DNA of 64,000 nt from Eonycteris spelaea (Eukaryota; Chordata; Mammalia; Chiroptera; Pteropodidae). Positions 1 through 10,439 of the stretch are shown one piece after another. The DNA lies in contig PUFA01000034.1 of assembly GCA_003508835.1 (NCBI GenBank), forward strand, positions 5,296,501-5,360,500, given 5' to 3'. The notes beneath the pieces are model-generated. The model ran no database searches and was not told the DNA's origin. It was given only the letters and a program-made list of their open reading frames with translations. Numbering within the stretch: the first letter of the stretch is position 1; each line of letters starts with the position of its first letter. The position numbers and the translations under genes are program-made.

Positions 1-419
1 TTTTAATTATAAGGTTAGTAATTTCATTGAAAATAAAACATGACAGCAGGTAGGAAAGTTCATAGTTCAGAGCATCGTTTTGTAGCACATTGTTGAATGT
101 GCTACAGGTAAATGTGAAATGGTAGTGAAACAATGCTGGACTGCATGAGTTGTCTCATGTATGAATAGCAAGTGGATGATGCTAGTAAAGCAGAGAAACA
201 TGTGATAGTGAGTGGAAAATCATCACAGGATACTTCAAGACTTCCAACATGACAAATTTTCTAAGACTGAGATTTTAAAATGTCTCTTTTCTGTCTTATT
301 CTGAAGAGTAATTCCGAATCTTTGTATTCATGTTTTACTGACTAAAACTTCTTTTTCATTCACATAAATGCCATGTCTCTGTTCTCAGCCCCTGGAGTGA
401 GCAAAAGCTTCATAAATAA
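1..419. other. AT-rich unique sequence
   Basis: No repeat family, open frame or RNA gene was recognised here. Confidence 0.5.
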
Positions 420-600
420 ATTATGACTCAGTTCCGGCTCCTCCACTTATGAACTTGGACTCTTTATTTTGACCGCTCTAGTTCTAATTTTCCCCAATAA
501 TAAAATAAGGTTATACATTATTTCCTAGAGTCATGGTGAAGATTAAAGCAGATTAGCATATGAAAGCAACTCCCAAAGCCCTTTGAACTCCATCACTCTT
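420..600 (+). repeat. MIR SINE remnant
   Basis: The order of blocks matches MIR in sense orientation. A 'tgactcagttccggctcctcc' type core is followed by a 'cacttatgaacttgg' block, then an 'aataaaataagg' stretch where MIR has its 'aaaatggggataa' segment. It is heavily diverged and has no intact ends or target duplication. Confidence 0.55.
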
Positions 601-3435
601 AGTTCCCTGTAGAGCTGCCCTCCCGGATCTATGTACAGCATCCTATAAAGACAACAGAGAGAGCCATTTCATTCATGACTGCAATTTTTACCTTTAATGA
701 AAATCTACAGATTTCAAAAGGTTAACTAAGGTAATGGATCTTTTTCCCCTGTAATGATGTTGAATATGCTGAAGATAACTGTGAACTGACAGCAAAACTG
801 TGTTTGACTATTAGTTGCCTCATAAGCAGCTACCGTGTGGATAATGGTGTAGTTATATACACACAATATGTCTCCTTAACTCATGTTGTATATTCCAGGA
901 TCACAGTTGGAGTTTAAGCTGAATATTTTAATTGAAGAACTGAGAGCTCTTTTGGACTCTTTCTGAGATCTATGTAAAAGATGCATTTAAAAATATTATG
1001 GATTGAGGCCAGACTACTACACTACCCAATTTAAAATCATCTCGGGAGCAAGAGTTTATCATCAATACCATAATTTCATGCTTGGTACCTGGAAGTAATA
1101 GCTTTTCCTTCCATCGAATAGGGAGAAAAATTGCCTTTAAAGCGTCTGAGGTCCAAAAACTCTGGACCTTCGCTAGAAATTGTAGAAGGATGCACCATCA
1201 GGAAAGTGGATTACACTCATTTAATTTTGTGACCACTTGGGCAAGTCTAGTGTCTGCGTTAGGAACATGAACTCCTTTTCCAAGCTGAGCAAACCAAAAA
1301 ATATAAATGAGACCATAGCCCCCTCTCCAATTTAAGAGTGAGAAAGAGTCCTTATGCCACCACTTTACAGCATCAGCATAACCAGCTTTGCTTTAAAAAA
1401 TGCCACACTTAAATGTACGTTCTTGGCTTCCATTGTATCACCAACTCTATTCTTCTCTAATACTTTCCCTCGGATTCTGATAGTTAATGACATACACCAT
1501 TCACATTAACCCTTTATTTTTCATCAGCCTCTTTTTAAATGCGATTCTCTACCCAAATGCCATGACCTTTTCCTCTTTACACCGATGCCAGCTAAAATAA
1601 TCTTTAAAAAAGCAAAATGCATATTGCTCCCTAAAGTTAAATATACTATTCTAGTATTTAGTGCTCTTCTAGTGTTTGCTAGAAATATTAAAGTTTTGTC
1701 AATTTTTTAAATTTATTATGTGTCACACGTCAGCTACTATACAAGTCATATATAGTGTAAACCAGAAATCATTACAGAGTAAACTTGAAATATTTTGGCC
1801 AACTAAATATGTAATGTGTAAGTATAACCCTGGCTAATTTTATTATTTAAATGGTACTCTACTGTGCAGAAAACAGTTAACATAGCAGGCCTGGGGCTGC
1901 TATTTTTAGATCTACTTTCAAGATTGGCTCTTGGCTCACTCTTGGCTTGGCTTCTGAAACTTTTCCTAACTGATAGGTTTGTTTTATTGTGCCCAGACAG
2001 TACATACAGTGTGATTTATGGTTAACATTTGCTCCTAGTCTGGAATTTTGCTTGTTGCTAGGCAGAGAATGCCTATGTGGCCAACTTCAAATGAGCTTCC
2101 TGGGCAGAAACATCACTCACAGGTTGATACATTTTTGCTACTGGAGTGAGAATGTGCTCTGTGTGAGCACTTACAGGAAGGACGGAGCATAGAAAGGTGA
2201 ATGTGTATTTATCCAGACTCTTGCATTCTTTTCTTTTACAAATCCAGCTGTGATGTGTGCTGTGTTGATGTAATAAATAGTAGGCATATGATTCTATGCT
2301 GAGTCTCGAGATTTTCTAGCAAATCACTGAACACATGGATGGTCTTGAGGATCCCCCAGAGAGTTGCCTAATTAAGTAAAACCCTACTTAGTATAAAATT
2401 TAACGATATAAAATTTGCCTCTTTCAATCCCTCAAGACGGGACCTATAACCTTTTCTAATCTTCTCTCATAACACATGTAACTTCCCTGCTGAATGACCT
2501 GCCGACTTAAAATCTTGATCCTTTACGAACACCTCCCAGTTCCCTTCCCAAACTCATCTCAGTCCCTTTATTCCCTTACTCAGTGGAAAGTTGCCACATT
2601 CTCCATCCCAGAAGAGAGTCTTGCCTTATACCCACTCGCCAGATGAGCCTGCTTCTCTCCTCCGTTCTTCTAATGCCATCACAAATCTACTGTCCTTTTG
2701 CTTTGCCATGACCCCTTAAATTTATTTAATCTGAAGCATCATTTGAAAATGTGAGCATTGAATATTAAAATTAATCTCCAAATCTGGACACTTTCCACAT
2801 AATTATTTATCAGCCCTAGGATATGTAAAATTGAGTTTAGCTGGCAATCCCTTTATAAACTACTACAGTTGGTATAAATGTTGGCATTCACAGTTTTCAT
2901 CAGTTGAGATGTGTTGACTGAAAATAAGGAACACCTGACTAGCCATGGCTTCATCCATAAGAATATCATCACATCCCCACCAAGAACTCTGGGTCAGGTG
3001 GTTCCAAAGCTGCAAACAAGCTCCCTGGGATCAGAACACTTAACTGGTGTTTCTGCATTCCTCTTAGCCTTCCTTTTTAGCTGCAATTTGGCAGCTGCTA
3101 TTCCAGACGTCACACAACTATATTCATGCAGAAAGCAGAGGGTAAGGGATATGTTGGTGGTAAAATACCTTCTCCTTCACAGGGCTGGCTCTCTCTTTGA
3201 CCAGGGAGTGGAATCTTTACCACAAGAGGACAATTGACTTCTTTAATAATATGCTGGCTGGAAGTAGTTAGCAGGCCCTTTCTGTACCAGTGCTGACAAA
3301 TAGCATTCATGAGACTGGCTTAGCCCAGTCCTGATTTGTCACCAGTGACTGTAGGAAAGACTTGAGCGTGTTGCTGCTAACAAATTAGGGGCTGTTGGCA
3401 GTAACTGCTGGGTAGCCCAATGTTCTAAACACAAA
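601..3435. other. Unique sequence, no gene seen
   Basis: This long AT-rich stretch has only short, unrelated open frames. Positions 2400-2720 are pyrimidine-rich on this strand but match no family I can name. A 108-codon frame at 2911-3237 has no recognisable domain or codon pattern and is probably chance. Confidence 0.5.
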
Positions 3436-3439
3436 ATAG

Positions 3440-3605
3440 AATGGCAGAATCATCTGAACTACTGATTAAAACACGGATTTGGGGCCCAATCTCTTGAGTT
3501 TCTGCACCAGTAGGTCTCATTTGGAACCTGAGAACATGCATGTCTAACAATTGCCCACGTGATGCTGATGCCGCTGCACTGAGAACCTGAGAACTACTGA
3601 GGGAG
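3440..3605 (+). repeat. MER5A-like hAT-Charlie MITE
   Basis: A non-autonomous DNA transposon remnant. Visible blocks are 'cagaatcatctgaactac', 'ggggcccaatctc', 'accagtaggtctc' and 'cacgtgatgctgatgc', in the order of the MER5A consensus, ending in a 'gagaactactga' terminal inverted repeat relic. MER5 elements are ancient eutherian hAT-type sequences with no coding capacity. Confidence 0.65.
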
Positions 3606-3971
3606 GCAAACCTCACCCTCTGTTACATGACTCCATTGGTTCCATGTGAAGTCAAGGATTGTTGTTCACTTATTTCAGGCATAGATAAGAATTAGCATTG
3701 ATCTTCTTCACAGTTGCAGACAAGGTGTAGCACTGGCCTTACCTACAGTTGTAGGCGAGTGTTAGTGGGGGCCTCCCATTCGAAGTGGGAATATCCCCCG
3801 ACTCAATGCCAACCCTGATACTTTTAAAATCAATTTTATGGTGTGCTCCAGCACATCAAATATATAAGAGAAAAAAATTGTAAAATAATAAACACTTCAT
3901 GTGCACAAAACAAATCAACTCTTTAATTCAAATTATTGGCCAGTACAGATCATTCAAGAAACTCATTTAAG
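3606..3971. other. Unique sequence before a SINE
   Basis: No family recognised. It ends in the A/T-rich target site of the 5S-derived SINE that follows. Confidence 0.5.
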
Positions 3972-3983
3972 AAATTTAATTGC

Positions 3984-4224
3984 GGTCTATGGCCATGCTA
4001 CCCTGAACAAGCCCAGTCCTATCTGATCTTAGAAGCTAAGCAGAGTCGGGCCTGGTTAGTACTTGGATGGGAGTCCATCTAGGAAGACCAGGTGTTATAG
4101 GAGTACAAAATAAAAAATAAGGGATTGCAAGCTGGCAAGTTCCTTGTAATCTGTGAGGTCAACCAAGGGTTGCCTTGCCTAAAAAATTAAAACACAAATG
4201 AACAAATAAATAAGTAAATAAATA
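3984..4224 (+). mobile_element. 5S rRNA-derived SINE (MEG-RL/RS-like)
   Basis: Positions 3985-4104 align along their length with vertebrate 5S rRNA: start 'gtctatggccatgctaccct', then 'agaagctaagcagagtcggg' (A box and intermediate element), then 'tggttagtacttggatggga' (C box). A 3' module of about 120 bases unrelated to 5S follows (4105-4200), then an A-rich 'aaataaataag' tail. Flanking copies of 'aaatttaattgc' (3972-3983) and 'aaatttaaatgc' (4225-4236) match at 11 of 12 bases and look like a target-site duplication, so this is a retroposed SINE and not a 5S gene. In the family, such 5S-headed SINEs are transcribed by RNA polymerase III from the internal promoter and moved by L1. The long form with an extra 3' module would fit MEG-RL of fruit bats. 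That subfamily choice is inference. Confidence 0.8.
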
Positions 4225-4239
4225 AAATTTAAATGCAAT

Positions 4240-4983
4240 GCAATGTTGCATTTTTCTCCAAACTCTTGATTATGTAAAATTAGAAGAATAATAATGTTAA
4301 CATTTTCAAAAACATTACATTCTGGAAAAGAGAAACTGACATGAATTACTAATCTCAAATCAATTAGAGGCCTAGAAAATTGGTCAAGAAAATATGTTTT
4401 AGAGGATGAGGTTTAGGAAAATTGAGAAATCATATCTAAGAGACTACAAAACATATTTTAAAAGAATCATTTGGATAAACTATGTGGAATACATTTTTTA
4501 TTTCAGGAGGCAGATATGAAATTAGCAGTTACCATATCATTAAAGAATGTCTATTATTGGTAGCATACACCATTGTTAATCCCTATTGATCATCTATTAT
4601 GTATCTAGTGTGGCAATAACGTCCTGTTAAGTGTGTGGACAATATTTAGAAACAACAAGGTTGATCCACATGAAGTCTCTAAGCAACAAAGGCACAAGAA
4701 AATAGACATTTCAATGGCCATTGGCTCAAGAACTAAGATAAAGAGTATTCACATGTCCTGGGGTAGATGAGAAACTCTGCATAGAAAAGCTCTTCAGCCA
4801 GATAGAAGAGCTTATTTAGAGTTGAGGGAAAGGGAGGGAATTCCAAGTCAGGTTAACAAAAATTGGTAAGAATATGGCAAAAAAAAAAAAAAATGTGAGA
4901 ATGAAGAAACCACTCTCTGAATAATAAGCATAAAGTCTGGCTGATTCTAGGGTGAGAATAATAATAGTTAAGAGCACACTTGC
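4240..4983. other. AT-rich unique sequence
   Basis: No element recognised. It includes a 14-15 base A run near 4880 with no SINE body next to it. Confidence 0.5.
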
Positions 4984-5201
4984 TTTTTTTTTTTTTTTTT
5001 TTTAGTGCCCACAGCACCTGGTATTCTTAGTTGGTCTTCCATCCGAATACTGACCAGGCCCGACCCTGCTTAGCTTCCAAGATCAGACATCGGGCTTGTT
5101 CAGGTGGCATGGCCATAGACCATGGACTGTGGCTCCTCTAGGGATGAACCCAGGATGTTCTGCATGTAAAGCAGACGTGCTAATCGCTACACCATGGAAC
5201 C
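4984..5201 (-). mobile_element. Hybrid tRNA-Val/5S rRNA SINE (MEG-TR-like)
   Basis: Read on the minus strand, the element starts at 5201 with a 72-base tRNA-like head (5130-5201), passes a 9-base linker (5121-5129), continues as a 5S rRNA-like block (5004-5120) and ends in an A tail, seen here as about 20 T at 4984-5003. The head has 'ggttccatggtgtagcg' as acceptor/D side, a 'tctgc tttacat gcaga' anticodon arm giving anticodon TAC (valine), a B box 'ggttcatccc', and 3' end 'ggagcca'. The 5S part keeps 'ggaagctaagcagggtcggg'. Low divergence in both modules suggests a fairly recent insertion. A tRNA/5S hybrid SINE (MEG-TR) is known from megabats. I found no clear target-site duplication. Confidence 0.85.
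5130..5201 (-). other. tRNA-Val(TAC)-like SINE head (not a gene)
   Basis: All tRNA arms can be drawn, with acceptor 'ggttcca' against a mutated 'gaggagcc' side, anticodon TAC, and T-loop 'ttcatcc'. The T and acceptor stems have several mismatches, and the sequence runs straight into 5S-derived DNA, so it is the promoter module of the SINE. The split A and B boxes would direct RNA polymerase III transcription. Confidence 0.75.
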
Positions 5202-5800
5202 ATGGCTACTTTCTTTTGAACTCATTGCTTTATCCTGGTGAACTACAAATGTGAGTGAACAAGCCTGTGGTAAAAACTTAGTCAATGAAGCATTTTCTCG
5301 GAGTGGGTTTCTAAGGATAACATTTCAAGGTTAAGGAGTTACTGAGTGTATAAACAAGTTTTATATAAAATAAAGAAATGTTTCGCTGTGCCATAAGGGA
5401 TTATCTTCTAAACACATTGCATTTTGTATGTGTGAGGAGCCAAACAGACCCATCTGTGCTCCAGATGTTATTTAACCATCCAGAAACAACCTAGGCTCTG
5501 CCTGAGCCCCATATTTGGATAAACACTCATAACCCCGTATAACTAATTGCTCTTTTGTCATGGATCCTTTTATCTTCCTCTTTAAAAGTGCCATATTTTC
5601 ATCAATTTTTATTAGCACTTCCCACACATTGCCTGTGTTATTTGCTTAAGAAATCTAGGCTAATATCATAAAATTGGTTTAAATCTTATTACTTCAAAGA
5701 TAAAGAATCCTTGGAGAAGTGAGAGTGAGAGAAATAAGGCTTTCTCTTTTCATTTTGTGCACTTCTCTGTTGTTTGAGAATTTTAATAAGTATTTACTAT
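5202..5800. other. Unique sequence
   Basis: No element recognised between the hybrid SINE and the antisense L1 remnant. Confidence 0.5.
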
Positions 5801-5809
5801 TTAAAAAAT

Positions 5810-6905
5810 ATGGTTGTACAACCATTTTTACTGTGCATCTCCAGAACTTTTTCATTGTCCCAAACTGAGACTCTGTACCTATTAAACAATAACTATTTAG
5901 TCCCTCACCCCTCAGTGCCTAGAAGCCATTATTCTATTTTCTGTCTCTATGAACTTGAGCATTCTAGGTACCACATCTAAGTAGAACTGTACAATGTTTG
6001 CATTTTTGTGTCTGGTTTATTTCACTTAGCATAGTATTTTTAAGATTCAGCTACATTGTAGCATGTATTAGAATTTCATTTCTTTTTAAGGCTGAATATT
6101 TCATTGTGTGCTTATACTACATTTTATTTATCCATTCATCCATTAATGAACACTTGGGTTGCTTCCACTTTTTTGGTTATTGTGAAAAATGCTGTTATGA
6201 ACACAGGTATATAAACATGTTTATGTCCTTGCTTTCGATTCTTTCAAATATATATCCAGAAGTGGAATTTCTGGATCATATGGTAATTCGATGGTTTTTT
6301 TTTTTTGAGCAACCACCATATTGTTTTCTATGTCAGCTGTATCATTTTACATTTTCACCAACAGTGCCAAATATTCCAATTTTTCTACATCCTCACCGTT
6401 GCTTGTTTTTTTGTTTGTTTGTTTATTTTTAATAGTAGCCATTCTAATGGGTATGAAGTGATATCTCACTGTGGTTTTGGTTTACATTTTCCTAACAATT
6501 AATGATGATGGACACATCTTTTCATGTACTCATTGACCATTTGTATGTCTTATTTGAAGACATGTCTACTCAAAATCTGTGCATATTTTTTAATTATATA
6601 TTTGTTGGTCTTCATTCTTTTTATATGGATATTCAGTTTTCAGTTTACTGTTTGTTGAAAAGATTGCACTTTCCCCCACCAAATGGCCTTGACACACTTG
6701 TCAAAATCATTTGACCCTGTATGTGAAGGTTTTTTTCTATGCTCTCTATTCTATTCCTTTGGTCCATGTGTCTGTCTGTATGACATTACCACATTGTTTC
6801 AAGTACTGTAGCTTTGTAGTAAAATTTGAAATCAAAAAGTTTGAGTCCCACTACTTTGTCCTTTTTCAATACTGTTTAGGAAAATAATTCTTTCTGGCAT
6901 TTTGC
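5810..6905 (-). mobile_element. Antisense L1M fragment, ORF2 3' end
   Basis: The plus strand shows the complement of the ORF2 3' region: 'ctccagaactttttcattgt', 'ttcacttagcatagtat', 'tgtagcatgtattag', 'tatccattcatccatt', 'tatatccagaagtggaattt', then 'catcttttcatgtactcatt' and 'tactgtagctttgtag'. The order is that of an L1 read backwards. Frame-breaking changes are frequent, so no protein can be made. Open frames at 5998-6714 are the antisense side of this fragment. Confidence 0.85.
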
Positions 6906-6984
6906 TATTTGTTTTCTATATGCATTATACACCCCCCATTTCCTGCATTATTGTCTTCTTTGTATTTATTTGATGTTTTATAAT

Positions 6985-7290
6985 AAAATTTTTCAATTCC
7001 CTTCCAATTTTTTTGTGTGTGTGCGTGGTTACCATGGAAATTACACTTAACACCTTGAAGTTTTACCACTCTTATTTAAATTTCTACCAGCTTAATTTCA
7101 ATCGCATATGAAAGCTTTGCTCTTACACAGCTGTCCCCAGTTCCTTTCACTCACTGCTGTCATAAAATCCTATCTTTATGCTTTGTGTATCTATAGACTG
7201 AAAATTTAGGTTATTTTTAATGCATTTGTCCTTAAATTATGTAGAAAACAAAAAGTTGAGTTATACAAAGCAAAGTTATAATAATACTAG
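6985..7290 (-). mobile_element. Antisense L1M remnant, 5' region
   Basis: The blocks 'ggttaccatggaaattacac', 'accttgaagttttaccactc', 'atgcatttgtccttaaatta' and 'aaaaagttgagttata' match in order the complement of the upstream part of old L1M/L1ME elements. It probably belongs to the same insertion as the preceding fragment, with the middle of the element lost. Confidence 0.6.
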
Positions 7291-8420
7291 TGATGCACCG
7301 GTTGACCCTAATATTTATGCCAAGGGCAAATCTATAAGCATCATTTATAAACACTTTGATTTAGAAAATGTGGTATGACTACATTAGCAATTAAAAGTGA
7401 AATACAGCTGAAGCTTATAGTTATTTATACATTTCATTATTGCTTCATTTTAAATGACATGCTTAATAGAAATAAATTATGTTTAGAATATTTTCTCAGA
7501 ACATATTTCTACACAAATAATTGTTGGTCAAATCACTCTATTAAAGTGAATTGATATATTTAGCTTTAAATCTCTTCTCATAGGATGAATATTTTTGTCT
7601 TTAAACTTCAATAGTAATATTTACGAAGAGCAAAATGTTTTTTTATTTTATATAAATGTCTTTAATATGTCATAAAATCTTAGGGGCAAATGATAAGAAA
7701 ATACATTAAATAAAAGTCACTAGGGAAAAAACACTGAAATACACATCATATGAGAGCTAGAGTTCAGAAGAAAAAATCTGTTTCAAATACATGTTTCCAC
7801 TTAATTGTTATATTGAGCAGTTCTTTTTTTATCGGTCTCCATTTTTAATCACTTGCACCTGTTAAAAAGCCAATTGATTTCACAGTTTCTTCACTGTATT
7901 TAAAAATATAGGACAAAATCAATAACTTAAGATGTTTCTATGAGACTTCAGGTAAAATATGTTTAGTTAGTTTTTATTTCAGAAAACTGTATAGTTTGTG
8001 GCCACATAGAGAATCGAATCCTAACTTTTCATTCAAGCATCCCTGACCTGAGTATAACTGGAAAGTAGACTAGGAAGTAAAATCTTAATCCAGAATGAAA
8101 GAGTTCTGTATCCTAAATGGAAATGCAAGAGAAACGCAAACAAGGGCGAGTCTATCACTAAATAAAATTACAAAAATTGAAAAGGAACTGCTAAAGTCAA
8201 ATAATTTTCATAGATAGTGTTTAAAATACATAAGGTTGTTAATTTCAAAAGAAAAACCCTTGCATTCCAAAAATCCTAGAGCAACAAAACTATGACACAT
8301 AAAAGAGGTGATTATCCAGACCCACAATTAGAGATAGTAACAGCATGCCAGCCACAACCCCAATTTTTCTTCTTTATGAAGTAGATTATTATGTGTCGAG
8401 GAAGAAATGTATACAGCTGG
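7291..8420. other. AT-rich unique sequence
   Basis: No repeat family, RNA gene or credible open frame was recognised. Confidence 0.5.
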
Positions 8421-8424
8421 TACT

Positions 8425-8640
8425 ACACGGTGATTAAGGACAAGCATCCAGAGCCAATGCCGGATATGGGCCTTTTCTGCTCTATGACCTTGACCTAACT
8501 TCTTAACCTTTCTGTTCTTCCGTTTTCTCGTTTGCCAAATGAGCTTAACATTTGCACCTACCTCAAAGGTGGTAACAATTAGCCAGTATATGTAACAGAC
8601 TAACAACAGTGCTTAGTATGCACCTGTTTCTAAAATGTAA
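8425..8640 (+). repeat. MIR SINE remnant
   Basis: Sense MIR blocks appear in order: 'acacggtgattaaggac', 'agccaatgccggatatgg', 'tgaccttgacctaacttctt', 'gtttgccaaatgagct', 'acctacctcaaagg' and 'acagtgcttagtatg'. It is nearly full length though diverged, and runs into a short TGT/ATTG microsatellite. Confidence 0.75.
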
Positions 8641-8685
8641 GTTGTCATTGTTGTCATTGTTGTTGTTGTTGCTGTCATTGTTATT
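8641..8685 (+). repeat. TGT/TCATTG microsatellite
   Basis: 'gttgtcatt' is repeated and passes into five TGT units. It probably grew from the A/T-rich 3' end of the MIR just before it. Confidence 0.7.
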
Positions 8686-8733
8686 TCTGAGAGAGGGGAA
8701 AAATACTTAAGAATGGAAGAATGTAGACTCCTA

Positions 8734-9186
8734 TTAGTTGAATTGCATTGCTTAAAAATTCATACGCTGAAGCCCTAACCCTTATAGCTCAAAATGTTGT
8801 TATACAGAAATAGGATCATAGAAGATGTAACCAAGTTGAGGTCATACTGGAGTGAGGTTGGTACCTAATTCATTATGACTGGCCTTCTTATAAAAAGAGG
8901 AAATTTGAACATAGACATACACACAAGGAGAATGCCATGTAAAAACAAAGGCAGAGAGACAGTGATGTTCTACAAGCCGGATGATACCAAAGATTGGCAA
9001 CAAGCCACCAGAAGCTAGAAGAGAGGCATAAAACAGAATCTCCCCCACAGCCCTTAGATATCACCTCCCCTGCCAACACCTTGATCTTGGACTTCTGGCC
9101 TCCAAAACTGTGAGACAATAAATTCCTATTGTTTAAGCCATCTAGTTTGTGGTTCTTGGTTATAACAGTTCTAACAAACTAATATA
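8734..9186 (+). mobile_element. MLT1-type MaLR solo LTR
   Basis: A retroviral-like LTR of the ERVL-MaLR group with no internal part. Visible blocks are 'ttgaattgcattgcttaaaa', 'gctgaagccctaaccctt', 'ggccttcttataaaaagagg', 'ccttgatcttggacttctgg', 'cctccaaaactgtgagacaa' (with an 'aataaa' polyadenylation signal at 9118-9123), and a terminal 'aacaaactaatata'. No open frame of retroviral type is present. The MLT1 subfamily is from memory. Confidence 0.75.
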
Positions 9187-9620
9187 CTGCGCTAAAACTG
9201 AAAACATAAAAGTCCATCAATATTCTTGATTTTCTAAAGTAGAAATATAGAGAAAAATAAAAAGACTTTCCCTGCTGTGCCCCCCACCCCGCCATACACA
9301 ATACTGTTTGGAAGGTGGTCACAGACACCATGTTGTTTTGTAAAACCTCACACAAGCTAGAGAAAGAGGGCCTCTAACTGAACCCCTTAAAGACCAGAGT
9401 AAGCAGCGAGCATGGAAACTGGCCTTTATCCACTGGCTGGATTCTTGAGAGGCTCCTGAAACTCCTATCCACCGCTTGAGACTACCATGGACAGAGCACC
9501 AGGTGTGATCCTGTGAGGTCCTACACCTCCTGGGGTATGAGGATGCACAAAAGCTTTAGACCGTTGCCTCCTTTTCCAGAGAATCCCATGATGTTTGACG
9601 ACTTTGTTTCTCAGAGAGGT
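9187..9620. other. Unique sequence
   Basis: Moderate GC. No family, RNA gene or exon-like structure was recognised. Confidence 0.5.
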
Positions 9621-9624
9621 AACG

Positions 9625-9867
9625 TGTCACAAAATTTAAAGAAAGCCGGTTCCGGAGTCAAATTAGCCATAGGATGAAACCATGATTTCTCCATTTACTA
9701 CTGATGTTACCTTGGGTAACATACTTAATCTTATTGTGTATCAACTTCCACATTTTGTTAAAGTGGAAACAAGAATAATTACCCTTCTTTTATAAGTTCG
9801 TTGAAGAAATTATAATGCAAAGTATGTAGGATAATGCCTGGCATGTAGGAAGCATTTAATAAATGTT
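9625..9867 (+). repeat. MIR SINE remnant
   Basis: Sense MIR: 'ccggttccggagtcaaatta', then 'tttactactgatgttacctt', 'gggtaacatacttaatct', 'gttaaagtggaaacaagaat', 'ggataatgcctggcatgtag' and 'catttaataaatgttaatta'. This is a well kept 3' half that ends in an ATT microsatellite, the typical fate of the MIR tail. Confidence 0.8.
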
Positions 9868-9912
9868 AATTATTATTATTATTATTATTATCGTTATCAT
9901 TATCATTATTTA
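9868..9912 (+). repeat. ATT microsatellite at MIR 3' end
   Basis: Seven to eight ATT units are followed by imperfect TATCATT units. It starts directly at the MIR tail. Confidence 0.85.
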
Positions 9913-10430
9913 GTATCATTTTCTAAATAAACCTGTGTTTACTGAAATGGGGGGGGGAACTTGCAGTCAAAACTTGGTCAAATATTTCTTCTGTAGATTT
10001 TTGTGTTCAACATTATAACTAAATAGAGATACAATATTATGGCAGAAAACATATGATCCTCATAGTTTCAAAAGAGGTGAGGAAATTATTCCCCAAACCT
10101 CCTCCTCACTTTGTCACACCCCATTTGTTACTAATGGGATCTGGAGCCAGCTCTGGAGCTGGGACTAAGCAGTGAGCAGTCAGGAAAGGATGGTTATCCT
10201 TAGGGCAGTTGCCAATAGTAACTCTCTTAGGGAAGAGAAAGCTAAGCCTTAAGAGATAGGTTGTAAGGAAACTGAACCTACCCCACCGAATCATGATGGG
10301 GAGGGAGGTAGAATGAGGCCTAGGTTGGGGATGTTCCTTGGCTATTGCCAAAGCAGGGGCAAACCTTCTTTAGAGAAAAGTTATCCCAATTAAAGCATAC
10401 AGATCTTCCATGAAGTTCAAGCAATAAATC
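9913..10430. other. Unique sequence
   Basis: Includes a run of nine or so G at about 9950. The open frame at 10106-10351 on the minus strand shows no recognisable domain. Confidence 0.5.
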
Positions 10431-10439
10431 TACAAATAT

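Noticed and set aside
3985..4104. Functional 5S rRNA gene
   Set aside because: It has many differences from 5S rRNA, a long non-5S 3' part, an A-rich tail and a target-site duplication. It is a SINE, and 5S genes lie in tandem arrays.
5130..5201. Functional tRNA-Val gene
   Set aside because: Acceptor and T stems contain mismatches, there is no terminator after the tRNA part, and it continues directly into 5S-derived sequence and poly(A).
5998..6714. Phe/Tyr/Cys-rich open frames as membrane proteins
   Set aside because: They are the antisense strand of an L1 ORF2 fragment, which always gives such hydrophobic shadow translations.
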